Origin: Beroe forskalii
Lineage: Eukaryota > Ctenophora > Nuda > Beroida > Beroidae
Length of the DNA stretch: 64,000 nt
NCBI GenBank assembly: GCA_011033025.1
Contig: WFMF01000083.1
Location: 186,001-250,000, forward strand
Direction: 5' to 3'
The translations under genes were made by a program, and so were the position numbers. The notes beneath the pieces are model-generated. The model worked only from the letters and a program-made list of their open reading frames with translations. It did no database searches and was not told the origin of the DNA. Below are positions 34,876-45,358 of this stretch, in pieces; the stretch's first letter is position 1; each line of letters starts with the position of its first letter.

Positions 34876-35460
34876 TAAGGGGGGGGAGCCTATGTAAGTG
34901 TGGGGGAGCCCAAGATATGGTGAAGCCCGGGATAAGGTGTAGCCAAGGTCGGTGAAGCCCAAGGTAAGGGTGAGCCTCGTATGGATGATCCCATGTATCT
35001 TGGTGAGCCCAAGTTATGGTGAAGCCCAGGATAAGGTGTAGCCAAGTTCGGTGGAGCCCAAGGTAAGGGTGAGCCTGGTATGTGTGATCCCATGTTGAAG
35101 GGTGAGCCCAGAACATCAGTGAAGCCCGAGGTTCGGTTGAGCCTGTTATGGTGAAGCCCAAGGTAAGGGTGAGCCTGGTAGTGGTAGGGGTGATCCCATG
35201 TTGAAGGGTGAGCCCAGAACATCAGTGAAGCCCGAGGTTCGGGTGAGCCTGTTATAGTGTTATGGTGAAGCCCAAGGTAAGGGTGAGCCTGGTACGGGTG
35301 AGCCTGGTACGGGTGAGCCCCTGTATCGGGGTTATCCCAAGGCATTGGTGAAGCCCGAGGTTCGGTGGAGCCTTGTATGGTGAAGTCCGGCAATAGGGTG
35401 AGTCTGGTATGGGCGAGACCGGGTATAGAGGTGAGCCCCGGGAAATCGGAGGAGCCCTAG
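34876..35460. repeat. G-rich degenerate minisatellite
   Basis: Irregular ~17-20 bp units such as GGTGAAGCCCAAGGTAAGG and GGGTGAGCCTGGTA alternate over ~590 bp, with longer-period duplication (the GTGATCCCATGTTGAAGGGT block occurs twice). The plus strand is G-rich. The minus strand is open in more than one frame because of the repetition and is not taken as a gene. Confidence 0.85.
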
Positions 35461-35558
35461 ATTAAGGGGAGCAGTGTACAGGGGACTGGGAGTCCGTGAT
35501 TAGAGGTGATCCCAGGTTTAGCGGAAGCCTCCGTACGGTGAACTCTGTAATTTGTGAT

Positions 35559-35601
35559 CCCGGGAATAGGGGGAGCATTAATGCCTCCCCCTATTCCCGG
35601 G
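35559..35601. repeat. Hairpin of GGGAATAGGGGGAG
   Basis: The arms CCCGGGAATAGGGGGAG and CTCCCCCTATTCCCGGG are exact inverted copies around CATTAATG(C). It lies at the right end of the G-rich repeat. From 35602 to 36094 no exon is recognised; the last part is presumably the 5' region of the DRAM-like gene. Confidence 0.8.
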
Positions 35602-36094
35602 CTCCCATACTTGCCAACCCCATTAATAACAGTGAAATAATTATTATGACAATAATACTTGCACTTGCAGTGCAGTTCCTGAATTTTTGGTAACGCACAT
35701 GCATTGAAGAAACTTGATATTACCACGGGTTCAAGTTTTTGAGTCATGTGAATCGTCCCGTGCCTTATCTATACTTTTATCTAATAACTGGTTCTGAAGT
35801 CGAAATTAAGAAAGTCGTTTCAACTGAATTGCGGTTGCTCTTGTTCTTTATGTTCGTGATTTTCATTTCATTTCCAATTTTGAAATTGCAAGGGCTGTGC
35901 TTGTGCTTTGATTCTATAATTTGTAAACAGCCCCTGACAAGGCCAAGCAGGCGAAACGTTTTCTCGGTTCATTTGCTGATAAGCAGAACGTTACGGTAAC
36001 AGCAAAGATCCTTAGACACCGTGTTCCCCACCCTATTGAGGTTGTAATATGATTTATACCGGTATAACCAGCACAGTGCTCCCCCAAGGCAGCC

Positions 36095-37168
36095 ATGTTG
36101 GCTGAGAGCAAGATGTCCTCAGGAGAACGGAACTGGTTCCAATCCAGGAAGGTGGCCCTAATCCAGTGCCTCCTCACTGTACTAACGACCTTCATTTGCT
36201 ACGTGGTAGCGCTGGCCAAGGGCCATGTTAGTCTGTGGCCCATCCCTATGATATCCTACTGTGGAGTCCACGCACCGGAGAAGTACATCTTCTCCATTGG
36301 GCTGGTCTGCGCCGCATTCCTCATGTTCCTCTTCATCTGGATCGTGGGTGAGTGCTTCACAGCTTTTTTCAGTCTTAGCCGTACGAATCAAATCTAAAGC
36401 AAATAGACCAAAAACTATACAATTTGCAATCGCTATCACTATCAGTCACTTATCAGTAGATCTGGCTTTAGCATTTGAGGACCATAATTGACTAACTATA
36501 AACAAGTCCTTCACCCCAGAAACTGCTGATAAGATCTACTCTAGCAAGTTTGCTGCCTGGGCCCTGGGGTTCCCGTGCTCCATTGGTCTGATGGTCCTGG
36601 CAGTGTGTAACTGTGTGGAGGAACCGACACTCCACTACATTGGGGCCGTGTCCTACTTCGTGTGCTTTGCTATTTGGTGTGTCGTGTGCAGCTTCAAGGA
36701 GCTCTCGGTAAGTGGTGGGAGGGAGAGAGAGAGGAGGATTTGTAACCGGTAAATGGCCAGAAGTCTCAAGGATTATGGGAGAAAGAGACACTCATCAATC
36801 CTGAGATGCCTAATATCATAAATTAAGGCTTCCTCATATGTGTGAAGCTAATTTAATTATGAAACCAAATGTGAATATTTCAGTATGATGAGTCGCTTAA
36901 GAAAGACCACTGGATCACGGTTAGGAAGGTTTTGGCAGTGCTGATCACAGGGTTCACCTTTGCAATGCTGTACCTGTTCATCATTAAGGAGAAAGTTGAC
37001 AAGGGCAGGATTCCGGTGTGCGAGTGGTTAGCGGTTATCTGTGCTGAGCTCTTCGTGGGAACGTTCTACTTCGATCTGGGCAGGAACTTCTATATCGAGC
37101 AGGTGGAAGTAGCGAGCACAGAGGAGGAGAAGGAGAAGAAGATGGGTCGTGAAGATGAGATGCCGTGA
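36095..37168 (+). CDS. DRAM/FRAG1/Sfk1-family multipass membrane protein, three coding exons
   Basis: Exons 36095-36347, 36520-36707 and 36884-37168 join in frame through GTGAGT/CCCCAG and GTAAGT/TTTCAG sites, giving 241 residues, close to human DRAM1 (about 238). The alternative start MSSGERNW is 18 bases downstream. The first extracytoplasmic loop carries ISYCGVHAPEKYIF, matching the family's P-x-IS-x-x-G-x-x-PE-x-x-F signature. The second exon has NCVEEPTLHYIGAVSYF, and the third has CEWLAVICAELFVGTFYFDL. About six hydrophobic segments are visible. The C-terminus is Glu/Lys-rich and cytoplasmic by family analogy. DRAM proteins are lysosomal or endosomal membrane proteins linked to autophagy; orthology to a particular DRAM or TMEM150 member is not resolved. 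A second copy of the last exon follows. Confidence 0.85.
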
Positions 37169-37359
37169 AGATGAAGAGAGGTAAAATAGATGGAGACCAG
37201 GTACCAAACATTTGCCGGTTGCATTTGCCTCCTCTCATTGAATTTTATAAATATACACTCTACGGTTTAAAATGTCAATGAAACTCAACAGCCGAAAATA
37301 TTGTAAGTTTTTAGCTTATAACTCTCATGATCAATTTAACCCCTTTTTAATCCTTGCAG

Positions 37360-37634
37360 ATCAGTTCGCTTAAGACAACTGTGTGGGTGACAATCCGTAA
37401 ACTCCTAGCACTCGCCAACCTGACCTTCAGCATCTCGATGGGAGTGTTCTACCTCATGGGCTTCTCAAGCCTGGACTGGCCGGTGTCCGTCAGTGAGTGG
37501 TCAGTGCTGCTCTGTGTGGAGTTCTACACCTCACCTTCTACTTCGACTTGGGAGACACGTTCTACATTGAGCAGGTCTGCGAGGACAATGATAATTACTC
37601 TCTGTTAATGGACGAGGAGGAAGAGGAGTACTAG
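37360..37634 (+). pseudogene. Second, duplicated last exon of the DRAM-like gene (one frame break)
   Basis: After the acceptor CCTTGCAG (37358-37359) comes SSLKTTVWVTIRKLLALAN, which aligns with the last exon of the upstream gene (ESLKKDHWITVRKVLAVL) and starts in the same phase. It continues as VSEWSVLLCVEFY (paired with VCEWLAVICAELF) and then, in another frame, TFYFDLGDTFYIEQV. One missing base near 37530 separates the two halves. The exon length of 275 is one short of a multiple of three. The tail is different from the first copy: NDNYSLLMDEEEEEY then stop, a Tyr- and dileucine-containing acidic end. It could be an alternative last exon with a sequencing error, or a decayed duplicate. Confidence 0.7.
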
Positions 37635-38404
37635 AAGTGGAGGAAGACATCGCGCACTCAGGGACATCGGACACTGAGGGACATAGTGCAGCACAGGATC
37701 TATCGGACATCGTATGGAAATGTGTCCTAATAAGACATTGTTTACTCGTGGACATAGCCAACATCATCTCATTGTTGTTAAAGAGAGCTTTGTGAGGCCT
37801 CCATATCAATAGCTTGATATGCTCAGGGTCCATTTCAAGGTGGGCCCTGGGAAGGTTAATAAGCTGATCCCTTCCGTCGATATGTGAAAATCACGTGATT
37901 CATTGATTTATTTTATGTGTGACCACTAAGGTTTCAATTAGTCAATTTTAGCTTGGCCCATGGGGAAAATAATGGGCCAGCGATTTTGTAGAAAAAAGAA
38001 ATTTTTTGTTTCGTTTAAACTGGTTTAAATCATAACAATGGAGTAATATTTTACCCTCAACTGCTTAAGTCATAATCATATTCTGCATTTGTCCTTCAAT
38101 TACGGTTTAGGAAAATAACTAAATATTGCAAAATTTCCCATCTAATGAATTAACTATGATAAGAAAGTTCCAATGATCGTCATAAAACAAAATTTGTCTC
38201 ATAGCTCGGTCCTTCACCTTACGTGCTTACAGTCCCATATTCACGGAAGCGCATGGTAACTTGGTCCTTTTAATCAATATTCAGGGTAGTGCATTGACAA
38301 CTTGGTCCTTACAGTAAGACTTCAGTTAGCATCAAGAGTCCTAACTCCTAGAGGGTCCTTAGTCCTTACAGTCAGTTAGCACCAACATTCACATTCCTAA
38401 CTCC

Positions 38405-38491
38405 TCTAGAGGTTGAGAATGTCTAGTTTAACGAGGGACTCCTTGATGCTAGAGGTTGAGAATGTCTAGTTTAACGAGGGACTCCTTGATG
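38405..38491. repeat. 44 bp tandem duplication
   Basis: Two near-identical copies contain CTAGAGGTTGAGAATGTC and then TTTAACGAGGGACTCC. The second copy holds the last codons of the minus-strand exon next door. Between 37635 and 38404 nothing beyond a likely 3' region was recognised. Confidence 0.85.
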
Positions 38492-38628
38492 GTAGGGTAT
38501 TGGAGGGTGTAGATGGTAGGATACACCAGGATTACCATGTAGGACAGGAAGTGGACGATGAAGCGCAGTAAACCGTCCCCTGTCCGGGGGTAGCTCGGGT
38601 CTGCTATCTCACACGCCTCCAGATAAAT
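38449..38628 (-). CDS. Unrecognised terminal exon, probable membrane protein tail
   Basis: On the minus strand a strong acceptor (TTCTCTTTCAG) precedes 59 open codons ending in TAG. The predicted tail begins IYLEACEIADPSYPRTGDG and contains a hydrophobic segment, RFIVHFLSYMVILVYPTIY, then a short charged end. Codon use looks protein-like and the frame is clean. No family was recognised. It does not join in phase to the casein kinase 1 exon at 42171-42407, so it probably belongs to another gene whose upstream exons were not found between 38629 and 42000. Confidence 0.5.
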   Translation of the reverse strand: MYLEACEIADPSYPRTGDGLLRFIVHFLSYMVILVYPTIYTLQYPTIKESLVKLDILNL

Positions 38629-39817
38629 CTGAAAGAGAAGGGAGTGATGCTAGGAGTTAGATTAGAATAGAGGGCAAAGAATGGGGGAATGAAATGCGAA
38701 TTGGAGAGTTTTGTGGTTTGACTTTTGTGAAAGTCAAGCCACAAAACTCTCCAACAACTCCATCCATAATCTTGATGGTATCCATGAAAGAGTTTCATCA
38801 AAGATCTAGGCAGATCCAGATAAAGTTATAGACACCAAAAATGATATGGGTAATGAAAGCAACACTGAGCACATGGACTTTGCAAAAAGTGAAAACATGT
38901 ACATGGTGGAAATTAACATGAAATACACATTAATATTCTCATAGGGCATGAAAATTATGCAAATGATTTACTCAAATAGGATATTAAGTGCACAACAAAC
39001 GTGTAAATTGTTCACTGAAAACTTGCATTAAAATGAATCACAAATATCATAAATATATGTCCACACAAGTAAAGTATAAAGTGGGAAATATTTTGCCTCA
39101 ACAGACACCAAAACTAGGTGAAATTAAATTAGCTTACAAATTGAAAACGACAGAAACTACATTTTGTAGACAGAAAATATTTTGTAGAATGAAGTCGGCA
39201 ATGAAATGAAAGCTCAAAATAATAAGGCATTAAGAGGTATAGGTATATAGCTTGGAAAGAAAAAATCACATTCATGGACACTATTTGCCCTCAAAACAGT
39301 GCCTTAAATGAGTTTAAAAAAACTTACTTCCTATAGAGGTATTATGAAAACTATACATATATCATGACCTCATGAAGAACAACTTATCAATAAATAAATA
39401 AAATAAATAAACAAAATAAATAAAAGGGATCCAAGGATTGAAACATAGAAAGGAAAACCTGTGAATGATAACAGATTATAAGCAGCTATCTTACAGGACC
39501 AGAGCTAACAAAAAACTGTTCTTTCAATGGTAAAATAGGCTGATGTAGACGAAACTCAAACTCAAACAAGCAATAAAGTCTTTCACTAATATAATTTAAA
39601 AAGATAGCAACGATTGGTATTCCTCACCCAGATCCTTGGATAGGTACATTTAAAGGGAATAAGTGGAAGAAGACTTGGTTAGATAAACTTGGAAGCAAGA
39701 AGGAAATGTGTATGAAGTGATTTGTTGGTACTTCATATGAAGTCAACTATCCAATGCTGACATAATTGGTCAGTTTTTGGATGAAAACTGAGAAACTACT
39801 ATGAACGTACGGCGCGG
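38629..39817. other. Unannotated AT-rich stretch
   Basis: No exon was recognised. An AATAAATAAAATAAATAAAC-type microsatellite lies at about 39390-39425. Near 38700-38755 a short inverted repeat (AGTTTTGTGGTTTGACTTT / AAGTCAAGCCACAAAACT) forms a hairpin. Confidence 0.5.
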
Positions 39818-39832
39818 CGCCATTTTCCTGGA

Positions 39833-39873
39833 TGGTCGTTTTGACGTGTCAAATCGACACGTCAAAACGACCA
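39833..39873. repeat. Perfect hairpin, 18 bp arms
   Basis: TGGTCGTTTTGACGTGTC and GACACGTCAAAACGACCA flank the loop AAATC. Confidence 0.85.
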
Positions 39874-39890
39874 ACTGTTAGTGAGAAATA

Positions 39891-39957
39891 GGGCCCTGGT
39901 TTAGCGGCTTGCCGCGCCGCGCACTCCGTGCGCGAAACCAGTGCGCTGGTTAGGGCA
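39891..39957. repeat. CCCTAACCAGG-family element
   Basis: Begins GGGCCCTGGTTTAGCGGC and ends CCAGTGCGCTGGTTAGGGC around a GCGCGGC-rich middle (CGCGCACTCCGTGCGCG). Its ends match the copies at 4131 and 57842. Confidence 0.65.
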
Positions 39958-39970
39958 AGGTAATCGCGTA

Positions 39971-40145
39971 AGATTTTACCTTGCTAAACACGTATATCCC
40001 TGTGTGGCTCGCGCCGTAGGGAAGCGCGCGGCGCGTACACACACCTATGCGGGCTTAGGAAGATTTTACCTTCCTAAGCCCGCATAGGTGTGTGTACGCG
40101 CCGCGCGAGCCACACAGGGATATACGTGTTTAGCAAGATTTTACC
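39971..40145. repeat. Large palindromic (foldback) element
   Basis: The left arm TTGCTAAACACGTATATCCC...CCTATGCGGGCTTAGG meets its inverted copy CCTAAGCCCGCATAGG...GGGATATACGTGTTTAGCAA around a centre AAGATTTTACCTT. The arms are ~70 bp and nearly exact, with a small insertion (CCGTAGGGAAGCG) in the left arm. A diverged full copy lies at 57975-58205 and a half copy at 58300-58361. Confidence 0.85.
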
Positions 40146-40238
40146 CTACCCTCGCGGCGCAACATTCCACATTTGGACGTCACTTTGCGCCTTCCAACAA
40201 CAAGTCAGAAGCTAAGAAAGGGACGGACATCGCCCGTC

Positions 40239-40733
40239 GATGCACGTGCACGCCAAAGGAATGCACGCGCACTCCAAAGGAATGCAAGCGCACTCCAAAG
40301 GATTGCAAGTGCACTCCAAAGGAATGCACGCCCACTCCAAAGGATCATGCACATGCACTCCAAAGGAATGCACGCGCACTCCAAAGGAATGCAAGCGCAC
40401 TCCAAAGGAATGCACGCGCACTCCAAAGGAATGCACGCGCACTCCAAAGGAATGCACGCGCACTCCAAAGGAATGCACGCACACTCCAAAGGAATGCACG
40501 CGCACTCCAAAGGAATGCACGCGCACTCCAAAGGAATGCACGCGCACTCCAAGGAATGTACGCACACTCCAAAGGAATGCACGCGCACTTCAAAGAGATG
40601 CACACGCACTCCAAGGAATGTACGCACACTCCAAAGGAATGCACGCGCACTCCAAATGAATGCACGCGCACTCCAAAGGAATGCACGCGTACTCAAAAAA
40701 GAGGCACGCGCACTCCGAAGAGATGCACTTACG
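40239..40733. repeat. 21 bp minisatellite, open in all six frames
   Basis: About 23 units of ATGCACGCGCACTCCAAAGG(A), with a few variant lengths and substitutions. Because the period is seven codons and the unit has no stop in any frame, every frame reads as a seven-residue repeat (MHAHSKG, ECTRTPK, NARALQR on the plus strand). No splice or start context ties any of them to a gene, so it is called a noncoding minisatellite. From 40740 to 41800 nothing was recognised. Confidence 0.9.
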
Positions 40734-41802
40734 TTTAACATTTTAACAAAACGGACAAATCAAAATTTTGGAGCAAATTCGCAATTAAAGTTGATTTTCC
40801 GACTTGAGCGGATCTGTTTTTGAATGGACCCCGGTGCCGTAGCGAAACTGACAAGCTGTAAACGCAATTTCAAATAATATTGTTCATTAAATATTAAACT
40901 CCGATGTGGTTCAATTTTAAATGCAGCTTTTATGAAAAAATATTTCTGTAATTCAAAGATTCATAATCCTGTTTTCAAATGATGAAATGATGGATAATCA
41001 ACTTCAACAGATTCTGTTTTCAATATTGTTGTCGAAATTATCATTTGTTTACGAGTATCACAACTTTCAATAAAATAAAACTGTCAGTGTATACAGGTTG
41101 AAGTATTCACTGAGTAACACTAACAGGGGCAGTTCTAACTGCAGTTTGCGCATCTTTTGTGTGCGCGGCGTATAGACAATGGCATATAAATAACATGTCA
41201 GGACGCCGCGCATCCACTATCCATCCTGTATCCACACATTTAAAATTAAATAAATGCGATATAATACATAATCATGATAACATTATATATTTTAACCCAA
41301 ACACATAATTTAGATAAATCTTTGTTATGAAGATTCCCCACCAATTTGGGCCAATGGCATGGGGATGATGAGCTTTCAGTTTCAAAAACAACCAATAAAC
41401 CACTAGAGTGGTGTTTTCTTTCGAGGAGGAATGGACTATTCACACCCTTTAAAGCTTTAACTTAATACTTGTACTATTACAAGCCAATTCTTTCGCATTC
41501 TCTTTGCGAAAAAGAAGACATACCTATCAAAAAGTAAGAATTCTATCGCTCCGATCACGATTAGCAATTCCATTAGCAATTCCATTCACTTAAACAATCA
41601 TTATCACCCAATACGGCTAAAATCACTGTAGAATGTCCTGGATCTTCCAATCTGGGCCGGTGTATCGATATCGCAATCATTATCAATGAACTATTCCAAC
41701 TGGAATGTGTCTTTAAAACTAAACGATGCAGAATAAATTAACCCCGAAATCAGCGCAGCGTATTTCGTAGGTATATAGTGATTTCGGAACATAATTAAAC
41801 TG

Positions 41803-41874
41803 TTGCCAGACGTTGCCTTCAAATGAGTTCAGAGTTGCTTCGCGGGACTTTATGGGGAAGACAACGCCTGGCAA
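41803..41874. mobile_element. Miniature foldback element with 9 bp target duplication
   Basis: Inverted ends TTGCCAGACGTTGCCTTC and GAAGACAACGCCTGGCAA enclose ~36 bp. ATTAAACTG is directly repeated immediately outside both ends, a 9 bp duplication of the length typical of Mutator-like (MULE) insertions. The GCAACGCCTGGCAA motif recurs inside the MITE at 3845-4103 and near 4240. Confidence 0.75.
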
Positions 41875-42170
41875 ATTAAACTGCTCTACCAGATAACATG
41901 TAACTTCTGTAGTGCTATAATTAACTGGAAGTATACTTCACACACAGTTCTGTACACACTGGAGCAGTGCTCCTTTTTGACGCGTTTCTTTCACCGAGTT
42001 CTGTACAGGTACGCGGATGGAATGCTCCTCATTTGTTACCGATGTTACCTCTGGACCTGTTCAACTGTTCCCCTGAGGAGCGAAGGTTCGTCAATTCTGT
42101 AACAAAATGTCCCAAACTTTCCCCGGAAGTTTCGATATGGCATGATGTATAATATTTCATCAAAATATGT

Positions 42171-43814
42171 CTATATCTGAAAGCATAAAACATGAGTAAT
42201 TCTTGAAAAGACAAGAAGGAAGTTTCTAGAACTAAGATTAAAGCACCCACTTGTTCCATTGTCAGCAGTGTTGGAGCGGCGCAGGTAGGCGCCGCTCAGC
42301 AGAACCTTCTCCGCCGCAGCCTCCGCCGTCTTGAGACGGGAAGTGATGCGGCGCGCGGGAGTGTTCTTAGCGCCCTCCTCCTCGGCAGGGGCGTCTCCCC
42401 CTTTCCCCTGGGTCAGAGTAGGGCTCAAATATGAGAATATTGGGCAGGGGCGTCTCCCCCTTTCCCCTGAGTCAGAGTAGGGGCTCAAATAGGCGAATAT
42501 TGGACGGGAAATTCAACTTTCAAGTAAAGTTATATTAAGTCGTACTCGCATGATCGAATTTTGGTGCTTCATTTTCAAAATTTATTCCATACTTTACTGT
42601 CTTCTGTTTGACTTAGTATGACGACTTCTCGGATTTAAAGAAAAGCTTTTACTCTCATGATCTGGTATTGGCTCGAACATAGGAAATGAAAATCTTCCCA
42701 AAGTTCAAATTTCAGTATTTAGTGAAATATTTGGAATACAGCATCAAAGTTTTGAATGGTTATATGGTCAGGTGTTAAAAGGCTTGATAGTTTTGGATTT
42801 GTTTGACGTGACTTCGAAATTAAAAGTTTCCGAGTACAGCAGTGGGCAGCCGTTGATTTATAGTTTTCACACAATACACCACATTTAAACGGTTCGAACG
42901 GCGATTCACAAACCCTCTAACCCCTTTGAACCGGTTAACGCAGCGGTTAACGTCTAAAACTCCTTGAATAACCCTTCTACGCGTGGGTACACGTTTCTAG
43001 CCATTACTAATGGCACCAGAAGTCGACACTTACCATTTCAGAGGAAAGTAGGCGAACTCCCAACGAATTCCTAACATTTGGTCATATGAAGTCGAGTCAT
43101 ACCCGTCTAGACTCATTTTAGCGACCGTAAAAGTTGCGGTATACTTTCACTAAAAATTGTAGTGAAACAAGCAATGCATCAAATTTGAGGTCATAAAGGC
43201 GTTTAATCCGGACAAAGGTCGTCAGACCCGAGTAGGAAGAAATACTGTTATTTGGTCAGAGAATAGTAGGCTATAATACTACTGATATGCAAGGACGCGT
43301 TTCATTTAATCTTTTAATGACTATAATTAATTAATTCTCACGTGTTTGAGGACGTTCCAATCGAAGATGAAATCGTAGCTGTATCCCTGTTTGAGGAAGT
43401 GGGACCGGTAGAGTTGCCGCAGATAGGAGTAGTCAGGCTTATCTTCGAACCGAAGGGACCGGCAGTAGTTTAGATAAGTGGCAAACTCAGCTGAGGGAAG
43501 GGAGTTCCGAAGCTTAGGTCAAAAGGGACAAAGGGGGCCTAATTAATACAGTGTATGATATAACCGTAGAATTTTTGGAAAAGTTGAAGTAGGAAAATCA
43601 CGATAATCAACTTAAAACTGAAATGATCTAGTCTCTACATACCTGGGTATCCTTTGCATAACATGTCAACTGAAGTACTGAGTTTCTTCTCACAGATTTT
43701 CTCGTATTTCTGTTTCTTATCGACGGCTCGCAGGCCTTGCCACGGCAGGGAACCCAAGTTGAAGTACATGAGCATCGTAGCCGAGTGACTCGAGATCGTC
43801 TCGTCTACTCTGTT
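42171..43814 (-). CDS. CSNK1D: Casein kinase 1 delta/epsilon-like, C-terminal kinase-lobe exons (partial)
   Basis: Three minus-strand exons are proposed. 43814-43643 encodes [12 protein letters not shown], then [27 protein letters not shown] and LCKGYP; one extra base near 43775 breaks the frame. 43490-43342 joins in phase and encodes [27 protein letters not shown] and [12 protein letters not shown]. These match the C-lobe of CK1 delta/epsilon from memory. A third segment, 42407 down to a stop at 42171, follows an acceptor in matching phase and encodes an Ala/Arg-rich tail ([13 protein letters not shown]); its membership and exact end are less certain. Exons for the N-lobe and catalytic loop (HRDVKPDNF) were not found up to 45.0 kb. 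The gene is therefore either a truncated copy or has its 5' part beyond a long intron. Confidence 0.75.
42382..42505. repeat. ~62 bp tandem duplication spanning a splice acceptor
   Basis: Two direct copies share GGCAGGGGCGTCTCCCCC, then TTTCCCCTG(G/A)GTCAGAG and GAATATTGG. The copy nearer the casein kinase exon contains its proposed acceptor (minus strand GACCCAG); the other carries a second potential acceptor. Confidence 0.85.
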
Positions 43815-44757
43815 CTGAGAGAGAACAAAGGTTACATTATTATTCTCGCTGGAGTCGGTATCAGTCAAAGAATCGTCTAATTCGTTTACCTAACGAATAT
43901 GGTTCCATTACGATCTAAAATAGGACAAATTGTCATCATCCGTATGAATTTGGATACGCAACTCGGTCCTGCGCGTGCGACGCGCAAACGCGCGTGTCGT
44001 ACTGAACACTAACGTTAACCGAATTTTCATTGCATACGCTCAGCTTTTTGCTAGTACAAAAAGCTCTTTTGCAGTAAAAATCCTAAATATACTGCGGTAT
44101 TATGCAAATTCCCGTGATATAAACCCATAAATTACATTTCAGGATTTTCAGACATATCTAATGAAAATTGCCCTGCAACACGTCTGATTTACGGATTCCA
44201 ATCATGTAGTGTAACTGTAGTAAACAGATTAATATCAGTTGCAAATAAGTGTATACGTGTAACCTGAGCCCTAAAATGCTACATGACAATTGATGTACAA
44301 TCGATGTGTGTACCGTACACAAAACAATGACGTCATCATCAGAATTTAGAACTCATGGCGTCAAAACACAAGAGTAGCGTGGTATGCATTGATCATTGTT
44401 CTATGTACTGTAAATGTACAGTAAATGTACAGTAATTTACAAACGTCGCAATAGTTACAATCAATGTATTTTCGTACTATAGAATCAGGTACACAGTCTG
44501 TATTCGTGTATTCACGAAAACCAGTTTATCATCCAGAACCAGTTTATCATCCAGCTTTTTTAATTAGATAACTCATGAAACTTTGCACACCATTCAAAGT
44601 TGATCCAATTAAGAGATTGCCGCTCTCGGAATTTTAAATCTTCACCAATTTTATGATTCATTATAGCCGCATAAAAACCTTGGATTTTTATATTTAAAAG
44701 CTTCTAAATTTGTTCTCTTATTGGAAAACCAGTGTAGATCTCCGCCCGTTTCTCACG

Positions 44758-44951
44758 TTATATAATAGATTAATCAAACACCCTAAAGATACGTTTATAT
44801 CAATTATCACACTCGCCTTCGGCTCGAGTGATAATTGGAATTATTGCACTCGCCTTCGGCTCGAGCAATAATTCGAATTATCACACTCGCTTCGCTCGTG
44901 CGATAATTCATATAAACGTATCCTAAGGGTTTTTGATTATCCTATATTAGC
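44758..44951. repeat. Foldback element carrying three inner TTCG hairpins
   Basis: Outer arms TAATCAAACACCCTAAAGAT / ATCCTAAGGGTTTTTGATTA and ACGTTTATAT / ATATAAACGT enclose three consecutive small hairpins: ATTATCACTCGCC-TTC type units with ACTCGCCTTCGGCTCGAG twice, then ACTCGCTTCGCTCG. On the opposite strand the tips read GCCGAAGGC and GCGAAGC. The flanks 43870-44757 show no exon. Confidence 0.8.
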
Positions 44952-45358
44952 GCATTCCCAGCCATGCTCTAAGCGTATATAGTGTAAAGTTCTAACAACT
45001 GATATTAAACTTAACTAAACCTAGGTAAGTAAGTATCCGTTCAACTTGGTTCTGCTACGATACTATCCAGTATCCAAATCAACTTTGTGATACAAAAATA
45101 TAGCATATCAGATATAATAATTGGTTTTGATTATCGGACCGAGAAAATTATGGCCTTAAATGGCCGTGTTCTTTCTACTCCCCCCCCCCCCCATTTTATC
45201 GACCTCAGTTTTGAAGATTCGTCAAGTGAGGTTAAACTAGTATGTACTATAATATCAACAGTTGATTCCTTTGGTCATTTCAGTATTTCTGATTTCACTC
45301 AACTGTTCCGGCACGCATCAATTTATTTATTAAATTTCCAAGTTTTCCAAAAGCTAAT

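Noticed and set aside
34856-35393. Minus-strand frames of 101 and 167 residues rich in GLH, AHP and SP
   Set aside because: They arise from the G-rich minisatellite and occur in overlapping frames.
40088-40823. 216-residue frames with heptad repeats
   Set aside because: All six frames are open because of the 21 bp period; none has splice, start or conservation support.
42029-42152. Short frame LDLFNCSPEERRFVNSVTKC after an acceptor-like TGTACAG
   Set aside because: It looks protein-like but no family, donor or partner exon was found.
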